A stretch of 64,000 bases of DNA from Choristoneura fumiferana. Lineage: Eukaryota > Arthropoda > Insecta > Lepidoptera > Tortricidae. Below, piece after piece: positions 31,621 through 42,339 of this stretch. The stretch lies in NCBI RefSeq assembly GCF_025370935.1, contig NC_133494.1, positions 3,123,692 through 3,187,691 of the forward strand. Direction: 5' to 3'. Below the pieces are notes generated by a model, which was not told where the DNA came from, did no database searches, and saw only the letters and a list, made by a program, of their open reading frames with translations. The translations under genes were made by a program, and so were the position numbers. Each line of letters starts with the position of its first letter. Position 1 is the stretch's first letter.

Positions 31621-31994
31621 AAATAAGCGAAGTACTCAGTATTATACTGAACCTTACCCTCGTCCAAAAGATCCCTTCAACCAATCGCAACTGAGTTTAA
31701 CGCCATCAATACTTACGGTATGGTTTATATTGATCCATTACGGAACCCTAATAAAACCTAGTTATCTGTGAAATTGCGATCTATTCGATCAGAAAAATGT
31801 TATAGGCATGTTACATGAGCCAGGCTTTAGGAGCACAACAGAATAGGAATAAAATTACGAGTACATTGATCCCAATGCTCAATAATGTAATTTTAAAGTA
31901 CATGTATGTTTGTATGCCTTTATTTAGTTGGTACGTGATTCTGAAAAAATACTAATAGTAGGTATCGCTAAACACAACACACACACAGTTTTTA
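31621..31994. other. Unassigned stretch
   Basis: Nothing recognised. Confidence 0.4.
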
Positions 31995-32200
31995 ACCCCC
32001 GACGCGAAAAGAGGGGTATGTGTGTCTGTGTGTCTGTATGTCTGTGTGTATGTGTGTGTGTGTCTGTCTGTCTGTGACACCGTAGCTCTTAAACAGGTGG
32101 ACCGATTTGAATGCGTTTTATTTTATTTTATAGCAGGTTTTCTAGCGATGGTTCTTAGACATGTTATATCAAAATCGGTTCAGCCGGGTTTTCCAACTTT
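31995..32200 (+). repeat. CCCCCGACGC dispersed repeat, with TG-rich tract
   Basis: TTTAACCCCCGACGCGAAAA, then a tract of TGTGTCTG units (32018-32075), then ACCGATTTGAATGCGTTTTA and TTTTCTAGCGATGGTTCTTA. It is the longest forward copy of the family. Confidence 0.75.
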
Positions 32201-32290
32201 TTGTTGATTATTTTCTTAGTATTCATATCATAACATACGAGTACACTATAATACCTTTACAGTATTACAATAGCACTACGCAGCAATTGT

Positions 32291-32567
32291 TTTGCAGGTG
32301 GCAGGACCTTGTGCAAGGTCCGCCCGGATTGCTACCACCATCTTGCGCGCTAATCCTGTTGTGAAGCAGCAGTGCTTGCACTGTTGTGTTTCGGCGTGGA
32401 GAGTAAGACAGCCGGTGAAATTACTGGCACTTGAGGTATCCCATGTTAGGCCTCTAGGTTGGCAACGCATCTGCAATACCCCTGGTGTTGCAGATGTTTA
32501 TGGGCGGAGGTGATCTCTTACCATCAGGAGACCCTCTTGCTCGTTTACCATCCAGTAGAAAAAAAAT
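32291..32567 (+). mobile_element. Poly(A) retroposon (PAR) with 6-bp target duplication
   Basis: TTTGCAGGTGGCAGGACCTT start and CCAGTAGAAAAAAAAT end, flanked by AATTGT at 32285-32290 and 32568-32573. It is full length, so the start of the family is well defined. Confidence 0.88.
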
Positions 32568-32573
32568 AATTGT

Positions 32574-33309
32574 CAGGGAATTTTTATATCTGCGTAAAAT
32601 CCCTTATAATTTGCAAGAAAATATGAAGAGACTAGTTGTCAGTTTTTCTTGTCTGAATTAAGTTTTTTTTATATTTCCTTTTATTTAATGCAGTAGGTTA
32701 GGTTACATTAAGTTAGGTTAGGTTTTGATAACATTCCTGGTGGGTTTCAGATGCCAGGGAACTGGTGACAGTTGAGTGTGTGTGATAAAACTATGATAGT
32801 GGTAGAGCAGGGTTTTCCGTAAAGACCAGGTATAGGTGTCCCACAGAAGCAACTGCCTTACACGTGTGGCCACGGAACTGCTAAGTTGTGGTTTGAACAA
32901 ACCCATGTTCGCGTTTAAATCGCCTTATACCGAATGAATGAACCAACAATAGACATAATTTCCGTCTATTTCTGGATAAAAGGCCTTCCAATAAGATTCC
33001 TGAAGATAAATTGAAACTGCTTACTTTAAAAATACAAATCTGCTTATCCTAGATGGTTATATTTCGAAGACTTGAGTGATTAATCTTGTCTTTTTCAGGT
33101 TTGGAATCAATTTGCGTTTACCGTGAATTTACTTTGAATTGTTTTTAGTCCTTTATTCGTTACTTTGCGACATTTCGAGGGTATTGACTTTGGAATTACA
33201 ATATCAAGCAGATATAAAAGTATTTTTTTTTTTACTTATGGGACATATTTTTAATATACTTAATACCAAATATTATAACGTGGCTAAGTATACCAAATGT
33301 GCAGCCCTT
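32574..33309. other. Unassigned; short TAGGTTAGGTT tract
   Basis: 32694-32732 contains TAGGTTAGGTTACATTAAG and AGTTAGGTTAGG. Only a few units are present, so this is not telomeric DNA. The rest is unrecognised. Confidence 0.45.
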
Positions 33310-33540
33310 TCAGCCCTCGCAGGCCTTTCAAGCCGTAGGTCGTGGGTTCGAGCCCGAGCCGATTACGACCTCTGAGGTTTTCAAATTTTATATTTGAAAT
33401 TTACCATGAACTTTTCGATAAAGGAAAACCTCGCAAGGGACTGCATACACCTGTCAAGAAATTTAGTGCTGTATGTGAAGTTCCATTCTGAAAGGAGGCC
33501 CGTGCCCTGCAGAAGGATGTATTTATCACAGATAAATATT
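33310..33540 (+). mobile_element. SINE-B, degenerate
   Basis: CCGTAGGTCGTGGGTTCGAG (B box region), TTGAAATTTACCATGAAC and GAAGTTCCATTCTG, AAGGAGGCCCGTGCCCTGCA follow the SINE-B order with many changes. The A box part is unclear. Confidence 0.7.
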
Positions 33541-33654
33541 GTACCGTCTTCATTTTTATCTAATCAACTCAAAGGGTGACTGGAATAAAAACATTCAAGC
33601 CTTAAGAGACAATAACGTTATATACCTACTCAGCAGCACAAAATTTGGCCCAAT

Positions 33655-33885
33655 CTATTTATAACAGGGTGTCCCAGAAGTACCACGTCACAGTGACACC
33701 AGAGGTAGGCCAGCTCAAGAGGAACCTAACCAACATGACCCCAGTAAAAGTTGCACGGTTTTCGAGTTATTACCGAAATAAAGATTTTGGGGATACTCCC
33801 CTTTGTCTTGACATTTTTAGTACCAGCATCGACTTGTATATACATACAAAATCACCTATTGCGACATACATTTGAGGGCCAGTAG
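33655..33885 (+). repeat. Possible DNA-transposon end (CAGGGTGTCCCAGAAGT)
   Basis: The ACAGGGTGTCCCAGAAGTAC start is a common insect transposon-end motif. No partner end in view. Confidence 0.35.
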
Positions 33886-33916
33886 TTTTTGCCGCTCAGT
33901 ATATTTGGAACCAGTA

Positions 33917-34049
33917 CTACTACCACGAGTTTACAGTGACGTACTCGATAGCGACGGCGTAAATTATTTGTAGAGGCGCTGTACAATTCTCCATACAAAT
34001 AATTTACGCCGTCGCTATCGAGTACGGTCACTGTAAACTCATGGTAGTG
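33917..34049. mobile_element. Palindromic MITE family Q, copy 2 (complete)
   Basis: TACCACGAGTTTACAGTGAC and ACTCGATAGCGACGGCGTAA at the left are mirrored at the right (34003-34049) almost perfectly. Central spacer: TTGTAGAGGCGCTGTACAAT. Confidence 0.85.
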
Positions 34050-34727
34050 GTACAGTACAGTTTAAATGACTTCCTACACATGAAAGTATTATTTAAATTT
34101 TCGAAACTCCCAAATGGAAAGGCCTTCAATAGGTATCACCAAGTCGCGTTTCTGTAGACGATAGTTTCCGAGAAATGTGAATTTCATTTATAATGAAATA
34201 AATATAAATAAACAAGGGAAAATCGGTGCGGTTATCGGCTAAATTATTATTCGAATACAGTCACGACAATATGTAATTTTCATCGTACATTGCTGCTTGC
34301 TGCCAGTGTTTACGACTTCACGTTCGAAGGTAGTGAGCAATGAAAGTCAAACGGAATGGGAATCGAGTTAACTAGAGTATGCTCCAAATTCCATTTCCGC
34401 AATTACTAACACTTGAACGCTTCATGGATTGGAAAACTTGATCTTAATTTTAGATCAAACGATCGTTCTTTTGCTCAAGAATAATTTAATATTGCTCGCT
34501 AACGGAAAACAAATTATAAGTATAATTATTAATAATCAAACACTTTAGGAAAGTTAAAAAACCTCGGGCTTTATAATTTTCAAGTTCCCAAAAACCCAAA
34601 AACGTCTGAACCGACTTTAATTGCGATGTATTTTTATTGTACAAAATAAGTAAACAAATAAAATTAACAAATATTACATAACATGAAAACTTATGAGAAA
34701 ACATTGAAGAAAAATAAATCAAAACTA
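34050..34727. other. Unassigned stretch
   Basis: AT-rich. Nothing recognised. Confidence 0.4.
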
Positions 34728-34959
34728 TACTTCGTTTTTTTTGCATTCGAAAAAGGGTAAACAATCTTGACGAGTCTTTTTATTGAAAAACCTTTTTAAA
34801 AAAACAATAACTATTACTTATGATACCAAAAGCATGTAAATGGTCATATTTCCTTGCTAATTGTTACTATTCGCTGTGACTTATTTTGCAAAAGTGTTTT
34901 TCAATAAAAAGACGCGTCAAGATCGCTTACCTTCTTTCTAATGCTTAAAAAACGAAGTA
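34728..34959. mobile_element. TIR element W with TA flanks (Tc1/mariner-like MITE)
   Basis: TACTTCGTTTTTTTTGCATT at the left end is mirrored by AATGCTTAAAAAACGAAGTA at the right end. The pairing also includes CTTGACGAGTCTTTTTATTG and its complement near 34900. TA dinucleotides flank both ends (34726-34727, 34960-34961), the duplication expected of the Tc1/mariner superfamily. Arms are about 65 bp. Confidence 0.72.
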
Positions 34960-35115
34960 TAATCAATGGCCGGGACAGGTATGGGCACTGCTGGTCTTGG
35001 GTCAGTCCATCCGATGGATCGGAATTTATACCATGTGCCTCAAATGCACATATGTACTTGTGGCTCGTATAATGACATTACAATTCTTGATCTAAACCAG
35101 CCCATTGACACATAG

Positions 35116-35256
35116 AGGCTGTTTCACCATCTATTGATTAGTGTTAACTGACGGTTAAATGTGATGCCGTCTCCGTCTATTCGAACAAAACAAATAGAGA
35201 CGGCATCACTTTTTACCGTCAGTTATCACTAATCAATGGATGGTGAAACAGCCCCA
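35116..35256. mobile_element. Palindromic MITE family P, copy 2
   Basis: GAGGCTGTTTCACCATCTAT at the left is mirrored by ATGGATGGTGAAACAGCCCC at the right, with the conserved central GAGACGGCATCAC block. Confidence 0.88.
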
Positions 35257-35370
35257 TAGGGATTTATCCCAACGGTCAACGATGGCTTCACCGAGGGCCG
35301 ACATAATGTGATGCAAAAACTCCGTCAACTGATATGACGAGAGCGGTAAATGTATACATACATACATACA

Positions 35371-35579
35371 TATCATGGGACACTTGACACCAATTGACCT
35401 AGTCCCAAACTAAGCAAAGCTTGTACTATGGATACTAGGCAACGGATAAACATACTTATATCGATAAATACATACTTAAATACATATTAAACATCCAAGA
35501 CCCGAAAACAAACATTCGTGTTATTCACACAAATATCTACCCCGGCCGGGATTCGAACCCAGGACCTCAAGCTTCGTAG
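35371..35579 (-). mobile_element. SINE-A, 5' part of head cut
   Basis: ATCATGGGACACTTGACACC (tail), CAAGACCCGAAAACAAACAT and CCGGCCGGGATTCGAACCCA (B box). It stops at AAGCTTCGTAG before the A box. A CATACATACATA tract precedes it. Confidence 0.82.
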
Positions 35580-36595
35580 AATAATATTAGCGGGATACAA
35601 AACAACCTTTTAGCACTAAACCCTTCAGACTGTATTCAGTCACCCCTGTCTTTACACCTGGTACCTATTTATGGTAACGACCCACCTGCCATTAGGGTCA
35701 CAAAAGGGATAGGTCATAAAGGTGCGCCCAGACCAGTAAACAAGTAGGGCTAGGTGATTAATTAGTTTGCTAACAATGGAATATAGTATTATACTGTTAT
35801 AAGTCTCATTTACTTGGGGCAAGGTTAAACGAGGTTTTTACTGATGTAGTTATAAGTACTATAAAATTATGTATGTTATTAATGAAAACCATCATAAATT
35901 TAGTCGACTTACGCTTGTTACAATTATGCTTTGTTAGTATTATTGTGTAGTTTCATGGATAAAAAAAAAATTACCTTAAAGCGACATCTTTAAGCACGTC
36001 GTGACGTCACAGCGTGATTCTCGAAGTTGGACGCACTTTATTTTTGACATTTAGTTTTTTGTTCTTGTGTGGGAATGAGGATGGATTAATGTTAGAATGA
36101 TTTGATGTAAACGAGTGACCGAATGACTGAAGACTAATGTGGAGTGAATGAGACGAGCGAATGAGTAAAAAAGATTTGAGTTACGATCGGGTAAGCCTAC
36201 GTGCTAGTTTTATTTTCTGTGTTTCTGCTTATTTACTCGTATATCTTTAATGTATGTTATGGTCAGATATAGTTTTATTAATTATTACAGGTAATTCTAA
36301 TGCATAAATAATAATGAAACTAACTCTGTCTGTCTGTTACACCTACTTTCTATACCTACTTATATAGAGGGGAAGTGAGTTTATTCCGTATTTTATTACT
36401 CAAGCAGTCTGTCGCTTAAACCTTTTACCTTCTCGTAACAAACTCTAACAGCGGATATGATAATGATGAAGAAGCAACAAATTTAAATGCGCTGTTCACC
36501 ATCAGTTGGATCATTTTTCACGGAGTCGGATGGTTTATATAGATAAAAAGGGTATAACTAAATATAGGTATGGTTATGGTACGACTATCGACGCG
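35580..36595. other. Unassigned; CRE-like site and a splice-donor-like motif
   Basis: TCGTGACGTCACAGCG at 36000 has the palindromic TGACGTCA, and ATCGGGTAAGCC at 36187 resembles a splice donor. With no conserved frame nearby these are weak hints only. Confidence 0.3.
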
Positions 36596-36602
36596 GTTTA
36601 TT

Positions 36603-36874
36603 AGAATGGATGGAAAACGAGCAGGTGGGTCTCCTGATGGTAAGAGATCACCACCGCCCATAGACACCTGCAACACCAGGGGTATTGCAGATGCGTTGCC
36701 AACCTAGAGGCCTAAGATGGGATACCTCAAGTGCCAGTAATTTCACCGGCTGCGTTACTCTCCACGCCGAAACACAACAGTGCAAGCACTGCTGCTTCAC
36801 GGCAGGATTAGCGAGCAAGATGGTGGTAGCAATCCAAGCGGACCTTGCACAAGGTCCTACCACCTGCAAATTGT
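36603..36874 (-). mobile_element. Poly(A) retroposon (PAR) with 7-bp target duplication
   Basis: Flanked by GTTTATT at 36596-36602 and 36875-36881. The reverse element starts TTGCAGGTGGTAGGACCTTG at 36872 and ends near CCATCCATTCTAA, with no long A tail. The 107- and 128-residue frames over it are shadows of the repeat. Confidence 0.88.
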
Positions 36875-36881
36875 GTTTATT

Positions 36882-37065
36882 TTTAATGTATGATGACCAG
36901 ATGGTCTCAAAGGAAGACCAGCGCAGTTCGCAAGACCGGCAGATTGCTGATTTGGGACCATTTCGTGACATGCATAACTTATTTTATTCTTTTCCATTTC
37001 TTTTATCCATTGTTCTCATGTTTGTCACGAATAAATATTTTCTTTCTTTCTTTCAAATGGCTGTA
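36882..37065 (+). mobile_element. LINE 3' UTR-like fragment with (TTTC)n tail
   Basis: TGACATGCATAACTTATTTT and GAATAAATATTTTCTTTCTT end in TTCTTTCTTTC. Similar in style to 2660-2915. Confidence 0.45.
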
Positions 37066-37409
37066 ATGTGAAGTACCTTTAATAAGACTTTTTTTGAAAA
37101 AAAGCCGGGCGGGTCGCAGTATTAAGATAAAACGCAGCAGTTTCATATAAGCCGACAGTTATTCTTAATACCACTTGTTCGTTGAACTTAAGTTTTCGCT
37201 GGCATTAAAATGCTCCATTTATCTCGAGAATGCGCTTAGCATTTAACTCGTTTTAAAGTTATATAAATGCCATAATACTCGTCAATCCATTACCCTTTAC
37301 ACGCCCCACCTTGCGAAATAAGCAGCTATTTAACATGGGAACTAATAGGCAATATAACAATGACCTTACGACTTAAACAAAATAAAGGTTTTTTTTTTAT
37401 CTTTTAGAC

Positions 37410-37784
37410 CAGTGGTCCCCCGACCCCCGGGGGTCGCAGATGCCCCTTAAGGGGGTCGCAGTATCTTTAAAATACTCTAACCATTATTGTACCATCAGCC
37501 AAATATGTGGTCTACCACCCTAAAGTTGATAATCGTTTGAATGTCCTAAAACAATAATGCCAATAGACGTGTCTGTCAACTTGAAAGTTCGACTTTAGTG
37601 ACATATTCATTTGATAGGAACTTGTTTAAAAATTGATATACCACTTATTTGGCTGATGGTACATGGTTATTATCAAATATATTATCAACGTAAGATATTA
37701 CAAATAACTAAGTGGCGAGAAGCAGGGGGTCGCCAAATATTTTTCAAAGCAAGGGCTGCGTCCCGAAAAGTTTGAATAACACTG
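37410..37784. mobile_element. Non-autonomous hAT-like element, 8-bp target duplication, with nested MITE
   Basis: The ends CAGTGGTCCCCCGACCCC and GTTTGAATAACACTG share the CAGTG terminus. Identical 8-bp TTTTAGAC repeats flank it at 37402-37409 and 37785-37792. 'GGGGGTCGC' motifs recur near both ends (37427, 37450, 37728). A second palindromic element is nested at 37488-37666. Confidence 0.82.
37488..37666. mobile_element. Nested TIR element inside the hAT-like element
   Basis: TGTACCATCAGCCAAATATG at 37489 is mirrored by ATTTGGCTGATGGTACA near 37648. TIRs are about 28 bp; the spacer is non-coding. Confidence 0.72.
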
Positions 37785-37825
37785 TTTTAGACACTGCCAG
37801 CGCTGTTAACTTCTTCACGTCGACA

Positions 37826-37970
37826 GTGAGAGGGCTTATTCTGTAGTTCACCCGCGGGTCCATTGCGAATTGGGAACTTGACACTTCACAGGTTAGTGTA
37901 GGTGTTTTCCTGGATTTGATCCCATGATCTTCTAATTGAGAGGCCATAGACCAAACCACTGGGTTATAGG
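37826..37970 (-). mobile_element. SINE-B, degenerate
   Basis: GAGAGGGCTTATTCTGTAGT, ACCCGCGGGTCCATTGCGAA and TTGAGAGGCCATAGACCAAA, ACCACTGGGTTA follow the reversed SINE-B order including a worn head. Confidence 0.65.
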
Positions 37971-38103
37971 GGGCATCCATTACTTAGACGTGAGCCAATT
38001 TATGATTTTTGGAGCTGGGCCCTTTCACTTTGGTGAGATATCGGGAGTTTTGCTCGACCCCCTTCAATAATCTCACGTGAATTTTTTTAAAACACATATT
38101 CAT

Positions 38104-38261
38104 TTTTTTTATTCGACTGGATGGTAAACGAGCAAGTGGGTCTCCTGATGGTAAGAGATCACCACCGCCCATAAACATCTGCAAAACCAGGGGTATTGCA
38201 GATGCGTTGCCAACCTAGAGGCCTATAAGATGGAATACTTACCTCAAGTGCCAGTAATTTC
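38104..38261 (-). mobile_element. 5'-truncated poly(A) retroposon (PAR) with 6-bp target duplication
   Basis: Flanked by ATTCAT at 38098-38103 and 38262-38267. Only the 3' half of the family is present (TTTTTTTATTCGACTGGATG to AAGTGCCAGTAATTTC), so it is 5' truncated like a LINE product. Confidence 0.87.
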
Positions 38262-38267
38262 ATTCAT

Positions 38268-38908
38268 AATGTAAATAAGTTTATAACGTAAAGTTTAGTG
38301 GAGAAACATTTTACTTAATTTAACCCAGTTTTCACAAATTTGAGAGCGACCCCACTTGAGATTGGGTGAGGTTTGGCTTGGCCCCCTCCCCCCCCCCCTG
38401 AACACCTCACGTAATTAATGAATGCCCCTCTACCACGGCTCCACTACAACTCTAAGATACGAAGGATAAATACCATGACAGCAGTGACGTATAGATACAG
38501 GGTCATTGCACTCCTACAATTGGGTGAAAGTGCCCGCATTGTAGTTTCGCGATCGCTTGCGCAAGATCTTCGCGCATGCGTATTGTGTGGGACTTATTAC
38601 AGTGACAGTAGGCTTCAATTTTAAGTAACCTGGTTGAATTATGGAGAATTAAGAGCAAGAATTTCGCTTTTTTTGCCCAGCTAAAAGGTAAAAGGGGCAA
38701 TTTTTGTTACTCCTTAGTAAAATGAATGGTTGACTGGGCATTTGAATAGTTTTGTTAGGTACTAATATTGTTTTTATTTAGTCACTATAGCTACTATTTA
38801 ATATTTATATAAGCTTTACCAAACATATTATTGTAATGGTACAATTGAAGTAAAAACTATTCTAAAAATAACTTAACTATTTAGTCTAAATAAGAATTTT
38901 AATAAAAC
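38268..38908. other. Unassigned; poly-C tract
   Basis: CCCCCTCCCCCCCCCC at about 38384-38399 is a C-rich homopolymer. Otherwise nothing recognised. Confidence 0.4.
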
Positions 38909-39299
38909 CGTGGCTTCTTAAGCAGTGGATCGTGGCTAGGAATCCGAACTCACACCTCTTAGTTTATAATAAGACATTATGGGCGAAATCACTGTGAGAT
39001 TTATGGTGAAAAAATCATCGTGAGGAACGCTGTACACAGCAGCGAATCACATGTATATTTTCTTTTGAAAGAAATTGCTTCCCACCAATTTTGTTGCGGC
39101 GCATTCTTCTTGGCTACGATGATATTTCCGAAAGCGCTGGTAGAATAAAAAGTGACATGTAAAAGAGCCCTTTGCGACCTACTTACAAAATAAACGTTTT
39201 GGTTTTGATTTTGAAGCAATTCGATGTAAAGTATCCGCATTTGGCCCGCGTGGGAACTTTAAGAGGAGGGATTTGCCCAGCAGCAGTGTACCTATATAG
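38909..39299 (+). mobile_element. Degenerate SINE-B interrupted by a LINE 3' end
   Basis: 38909-39047 follows the SINE-B head and body (CACACCTCTTAGTTTATAAT, ATCATCGTGAGGAACGCTGT), and 39214-39299 completes it (AAGCAATTCG, CCCGCGTGGGAACTTTAAGA, TTTGCCCAGCAGCAGTG). Between them, 39050-39213 is a LINE 3' end (GTTGCGGCGCATTCTTCTTG, CGAAAGCGCTGG, TTTTGATTTTG), also seen at 45455-45560. Confidence 0.6.
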
Positions 39300-40802
39300 C
39301 ACAATGGGCATGAATGGATGGATCCTGGAGTAGTGTACAGCCGGTAGGTTTGTAAAGGCCTTTCTCATTTTCTCCATTCTTCCCCATTTTAACGGTGTCC
39401 GGAAGGTCCCTATGAAGAAACATCCGAAAATTTTCCAACCCTAATTCCGCCCATACAAATTCGCTATTAAAAACCATATGCCCGGGCAAAATGTATAAAA
39501 TGAACCACAAAAAGTATTTATGGGCAATCACTTTTTACCACACTTATCGACATTTTCGAAAAATTGCAGATTTTTGTAAGAAGACATATTTTTTGTAGAA
39601 ATAATGGATCATGCCATCTGCGTGTAAGTTCAACCGCCAGTAAGTACAGTACCGACGCAGAGACAATTTGGTAACGCACGACGAGTAAAATAGTTGATTG
39701 GCCCATTATATATTATTTTTTTATTTTATTTAAAAAAAATAGGTACTTACGAATTATTGTGGTATTTTCAGAATCATTTGCAAGATTATATATTTTTTGA
39801 CGTTACTTTAATGCTCAAGAAAAATTTCACTGATCATGTTTCCCGCTTCCCAATCAGCTTGAATACGATGAAAATAATCACCACCGTTCGGCTTGTAATT
39901 GTAATAAAAATCGAAGGAATATCAGTGCACTTTGCTCGCTCAAACGCATTACACCCGCACTGCTTTGTATTTCGTCTCGTATTCGCATATTTTCTACTAC
40001 AAACATCAACTTTTTTTTTGAGCTAGTCACGATTTTGAATGGGTCTCGACTGTTGAACTTCAACCGTTTTACAGTTAATTAACTTTTAGTTGGTTTCCTT
40101 GTTTTTTTCAGTATTTGTTTGTTGACGCTCTATTTTCAATTCTCCAAAAGGTGTACACATATCACCGACAATTGTACTAACAAATTAATCAGCAAAACGC
40201 AACGAGAGCTTTCATAAATAGAAAACATACTTTTCAAAAGACAATGGGCAAATTGAAAGTGCTGGTAGGGGCGGCGACGCAAGTTTAAGACTGTTTATTC
40301 CCTAGTCGAGTTTATTGGAGCGAGAAAGCTAGTTAAGCTGCGTTTGTATGAATTAAATGTTTAATTTATATACTGAGTGGCGTTAACTAGTTCTCTGTAC
40401 TGTGGCTAAGAATTCCCAGATTAAGGAATAGACCTACAGTCTATAGAAGGAGTTTATAATATATTTTTTACGTTTTTATTTATTTTGGTAAATGAGTGTT
40501 GACTAGAACTCTTTCTCAGGTGGGCAAACTTTTGTATTAATGTATAGCAGTACCTGTTGTGCCGTCTACTGTCCTTTCACCGTCCTGCCTTCGTGTAATA
40601 TTTTTATTTTCATGCCAGCTAGCAAGATCCATACAATATCCGTAAAATGTGGACTTATCTAACCCTTCAAAAATATGTATCATAGACCCTTATTCCGACG
40701 TACCTAATAAGTACTTATAGCAAAAAAAAAACCACTTGACTGTATCTATATATATATCAAATTTCAGCAAACGTATAAACAGAGGGTTCCTTTCCAAATT
40801 AC
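39300..40802. other. Long unassigned stretch
   Basis: 1.5 kb without an identified family. A (TA)n-like tract at 40745-40757. The frames at 39292-40063 overlap on both strands and lack features. Confidence 0.4.
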
Positions 40803-40980
40803 CTATCATCATCATCATCCCAGCTGTTTGCATCTATAATATGCGTCCCACTGCTGGGTACCTACAGACCTCTCAAACACATCACCACTTGGTTTTTAAC
40901 ATCAATTCAAGTATTCACATTCAGAAAGTTTCACTTGGTGAACTGGACCCTGATAAAGAAGACCGTAGGTACCGGCACTC
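40803..40980 (-). mobile_element. SINE-B 3' fragment
   Basis: ATCATCATCATCATCCCAGC and CGTCCCACTGCTGGGTACC, the reversed tail, soon lose similarity. Confidence 0.55.
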
Positions 40981-41082
40981 TGTTATAAAATGATACAACT
41001 ATGGTCTGTTTGAGCTTAGTGGAATCGTTGTGAGATGCACTTTGGCTAAAAATAACTAAAAACTATGAAAAAAATTATTTGT

Positions 41083-41304
41083 CAAAAAATGGAACCGACT
41101 TCAAAAACCTTGAAAATAATTCTACTAGTTTGAAGTCGGTGCCTCAGCACGAGCCAGCCAGCAGGAGTAATTGAAGCCCAATATATGGTATGTAGGTGAG
41201 GTAGACGACTATTGTTCCACTCCTGCTGGCTCTTGCTGCGGCACCGACTTCAAACTAGTACAAAATTATTCCCAAGGATTTTGAAGTCGGTTCCATTTGT
41301 TGTT
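41083..41304. mobile_element. Palindromic MITE family T, copy 2
   Basis: Core TTTGAAGTCGGTGCCTCAGC is mirrored across the centre, as in the copy at 8437. The outer arms are different: AAAATGGAACCGACTTCAAA at the left and TTTTGAAGTCGGTTCCATTT at the right, about 85 bp each. Confidence 0.82.
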
Positions 41305-41724
41305 ATTTTTTTATCATTATATGCAATCAGTTATTCATGTATGTAATCATTTACTTCAACTCTCGTGGCACTGCCTATACTAACGGCACAGCCAAGGCAT
41401 TTCCGCCGCCGCCTGTGCTTCATCAAGCGCCCCGTAATTACAATGTACAGAAAAAGCGACGCAGGCGCAGCGGTAGAAAAAAGACATCAATTGGACATAA
41501 ATTGCTTCGTCGATTGCAGTATGCTCCCGGAACCGCTGCGACCGATTATCCGTGGCTGACGACTTGTGTTGTCCAATGCACTTGTTTTACTATATCATCC
41601 ACGTATAGATAAAATATAGGAAAATAACAATGGGTCGATTTAGAGGGTAGGGTAGAGGACATGCAAGTTTTTTTTATTTGTTCAAATGTTGACAACAATG
41701 TCTTATTAAGGAATGCTTTTTTAT
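41305..41724. other. Unassigned stretch
   Basis: Overlapping frames at 41337-41612 include a basic stretch 'KKRRRRSGRKK', but there is no recognised family and no second exon in view. Confidence 0.35.
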
Positions 41725-41830
41725 ATAAGAGGGGGCAAACGTCACCTGATGGGAAGCAATCACCGCCGGCCATGGACACCTGTCAACACGAGGGGTATCA
41801 CAGGTGTGTAAATAAAGTATGAAGAAAAAA
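41725..41830 (-). mobile_element. LINE/SINE 3' end fragment related to the poly(A) retroposon tail
   Basis: GGGGGCAAACGTCACCTGAT, GGGAAGCAATCACCGCCGGC and ACACCTGTCAACACGAGGGG. It has a relative at 62836-62960 and resembles the 3' part of the PAR family (GGCAAACGAGCAAGTGGG). Confidence 0.55.
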
Positions 41831-42339
41831 ACGAAGAAATAAGAAAGGTCGTTGTTAATTGTAAATTAGAGAGACAGATATGACATGGACTATGACGTCA
41901 TATGATCATAACTAAAACATAAAATTGACATTTGTATCATCAGCGGTTTAGATTTTTCAACAACAACACGGCATCCTTTTTTCACCTCTCTACGCCCTGA
42001 TAGTTCAGACAGCCGCTCGTGCTTTTGGGGTTTTGAATTTATCATCCAGTCACTCAATCAGCTTCTTTTTCATATAGACTGCAATTAAAAATAAAGAGGA
42101 CTTTATCAACATTTCCAAGTTAATATATTGGCTACGTTTTAGGCAGTGAACTCTTATTTAAAATGGAATTAATATTCGAAATGATGTTGCCAGCACAAAG
42201 GCTTTCAATTTAAACGATTTCACGAATCCAGTGAGTGCATGCGTTATGCAATGTAATGCAACGCGTTGCGACCGTTTTGTTTTTCGCCGGTTCCCGAGCT
42301 TTCAAAGGGCGTTGAACCGAGTTTAATAACTGAAAAGCT
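41831..42339. other. Unassigned stretch
   Basis: Nothing recognised. Confidence 0.4.

Noticed and set aside
32694..32732. TTAGG telomere-type repeat (also CCTAACCTAACC at 3665)
   Set aside because: Only two or three interrupted units, far too few for an insect telomere array.
36000..36200. CRE-like TGACGTCA and a donor-like motif as first exon of a gene
   Set aside because: No coding frame or second exon follows, and both motifs are expected by chance at this scale.
36685..37071. 128-residue open frame, also present in part at 20049, 32276 and 46866
   Set aside because: It is a translation of the PAR repeat; the same peptide appears at every copy on either strand.
41337..41612. Frame with a basic nuclear-signal-like run
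   Set aside because: The frame is short, overlapped by another frame on the same strand, and shows no homology that I recognise.
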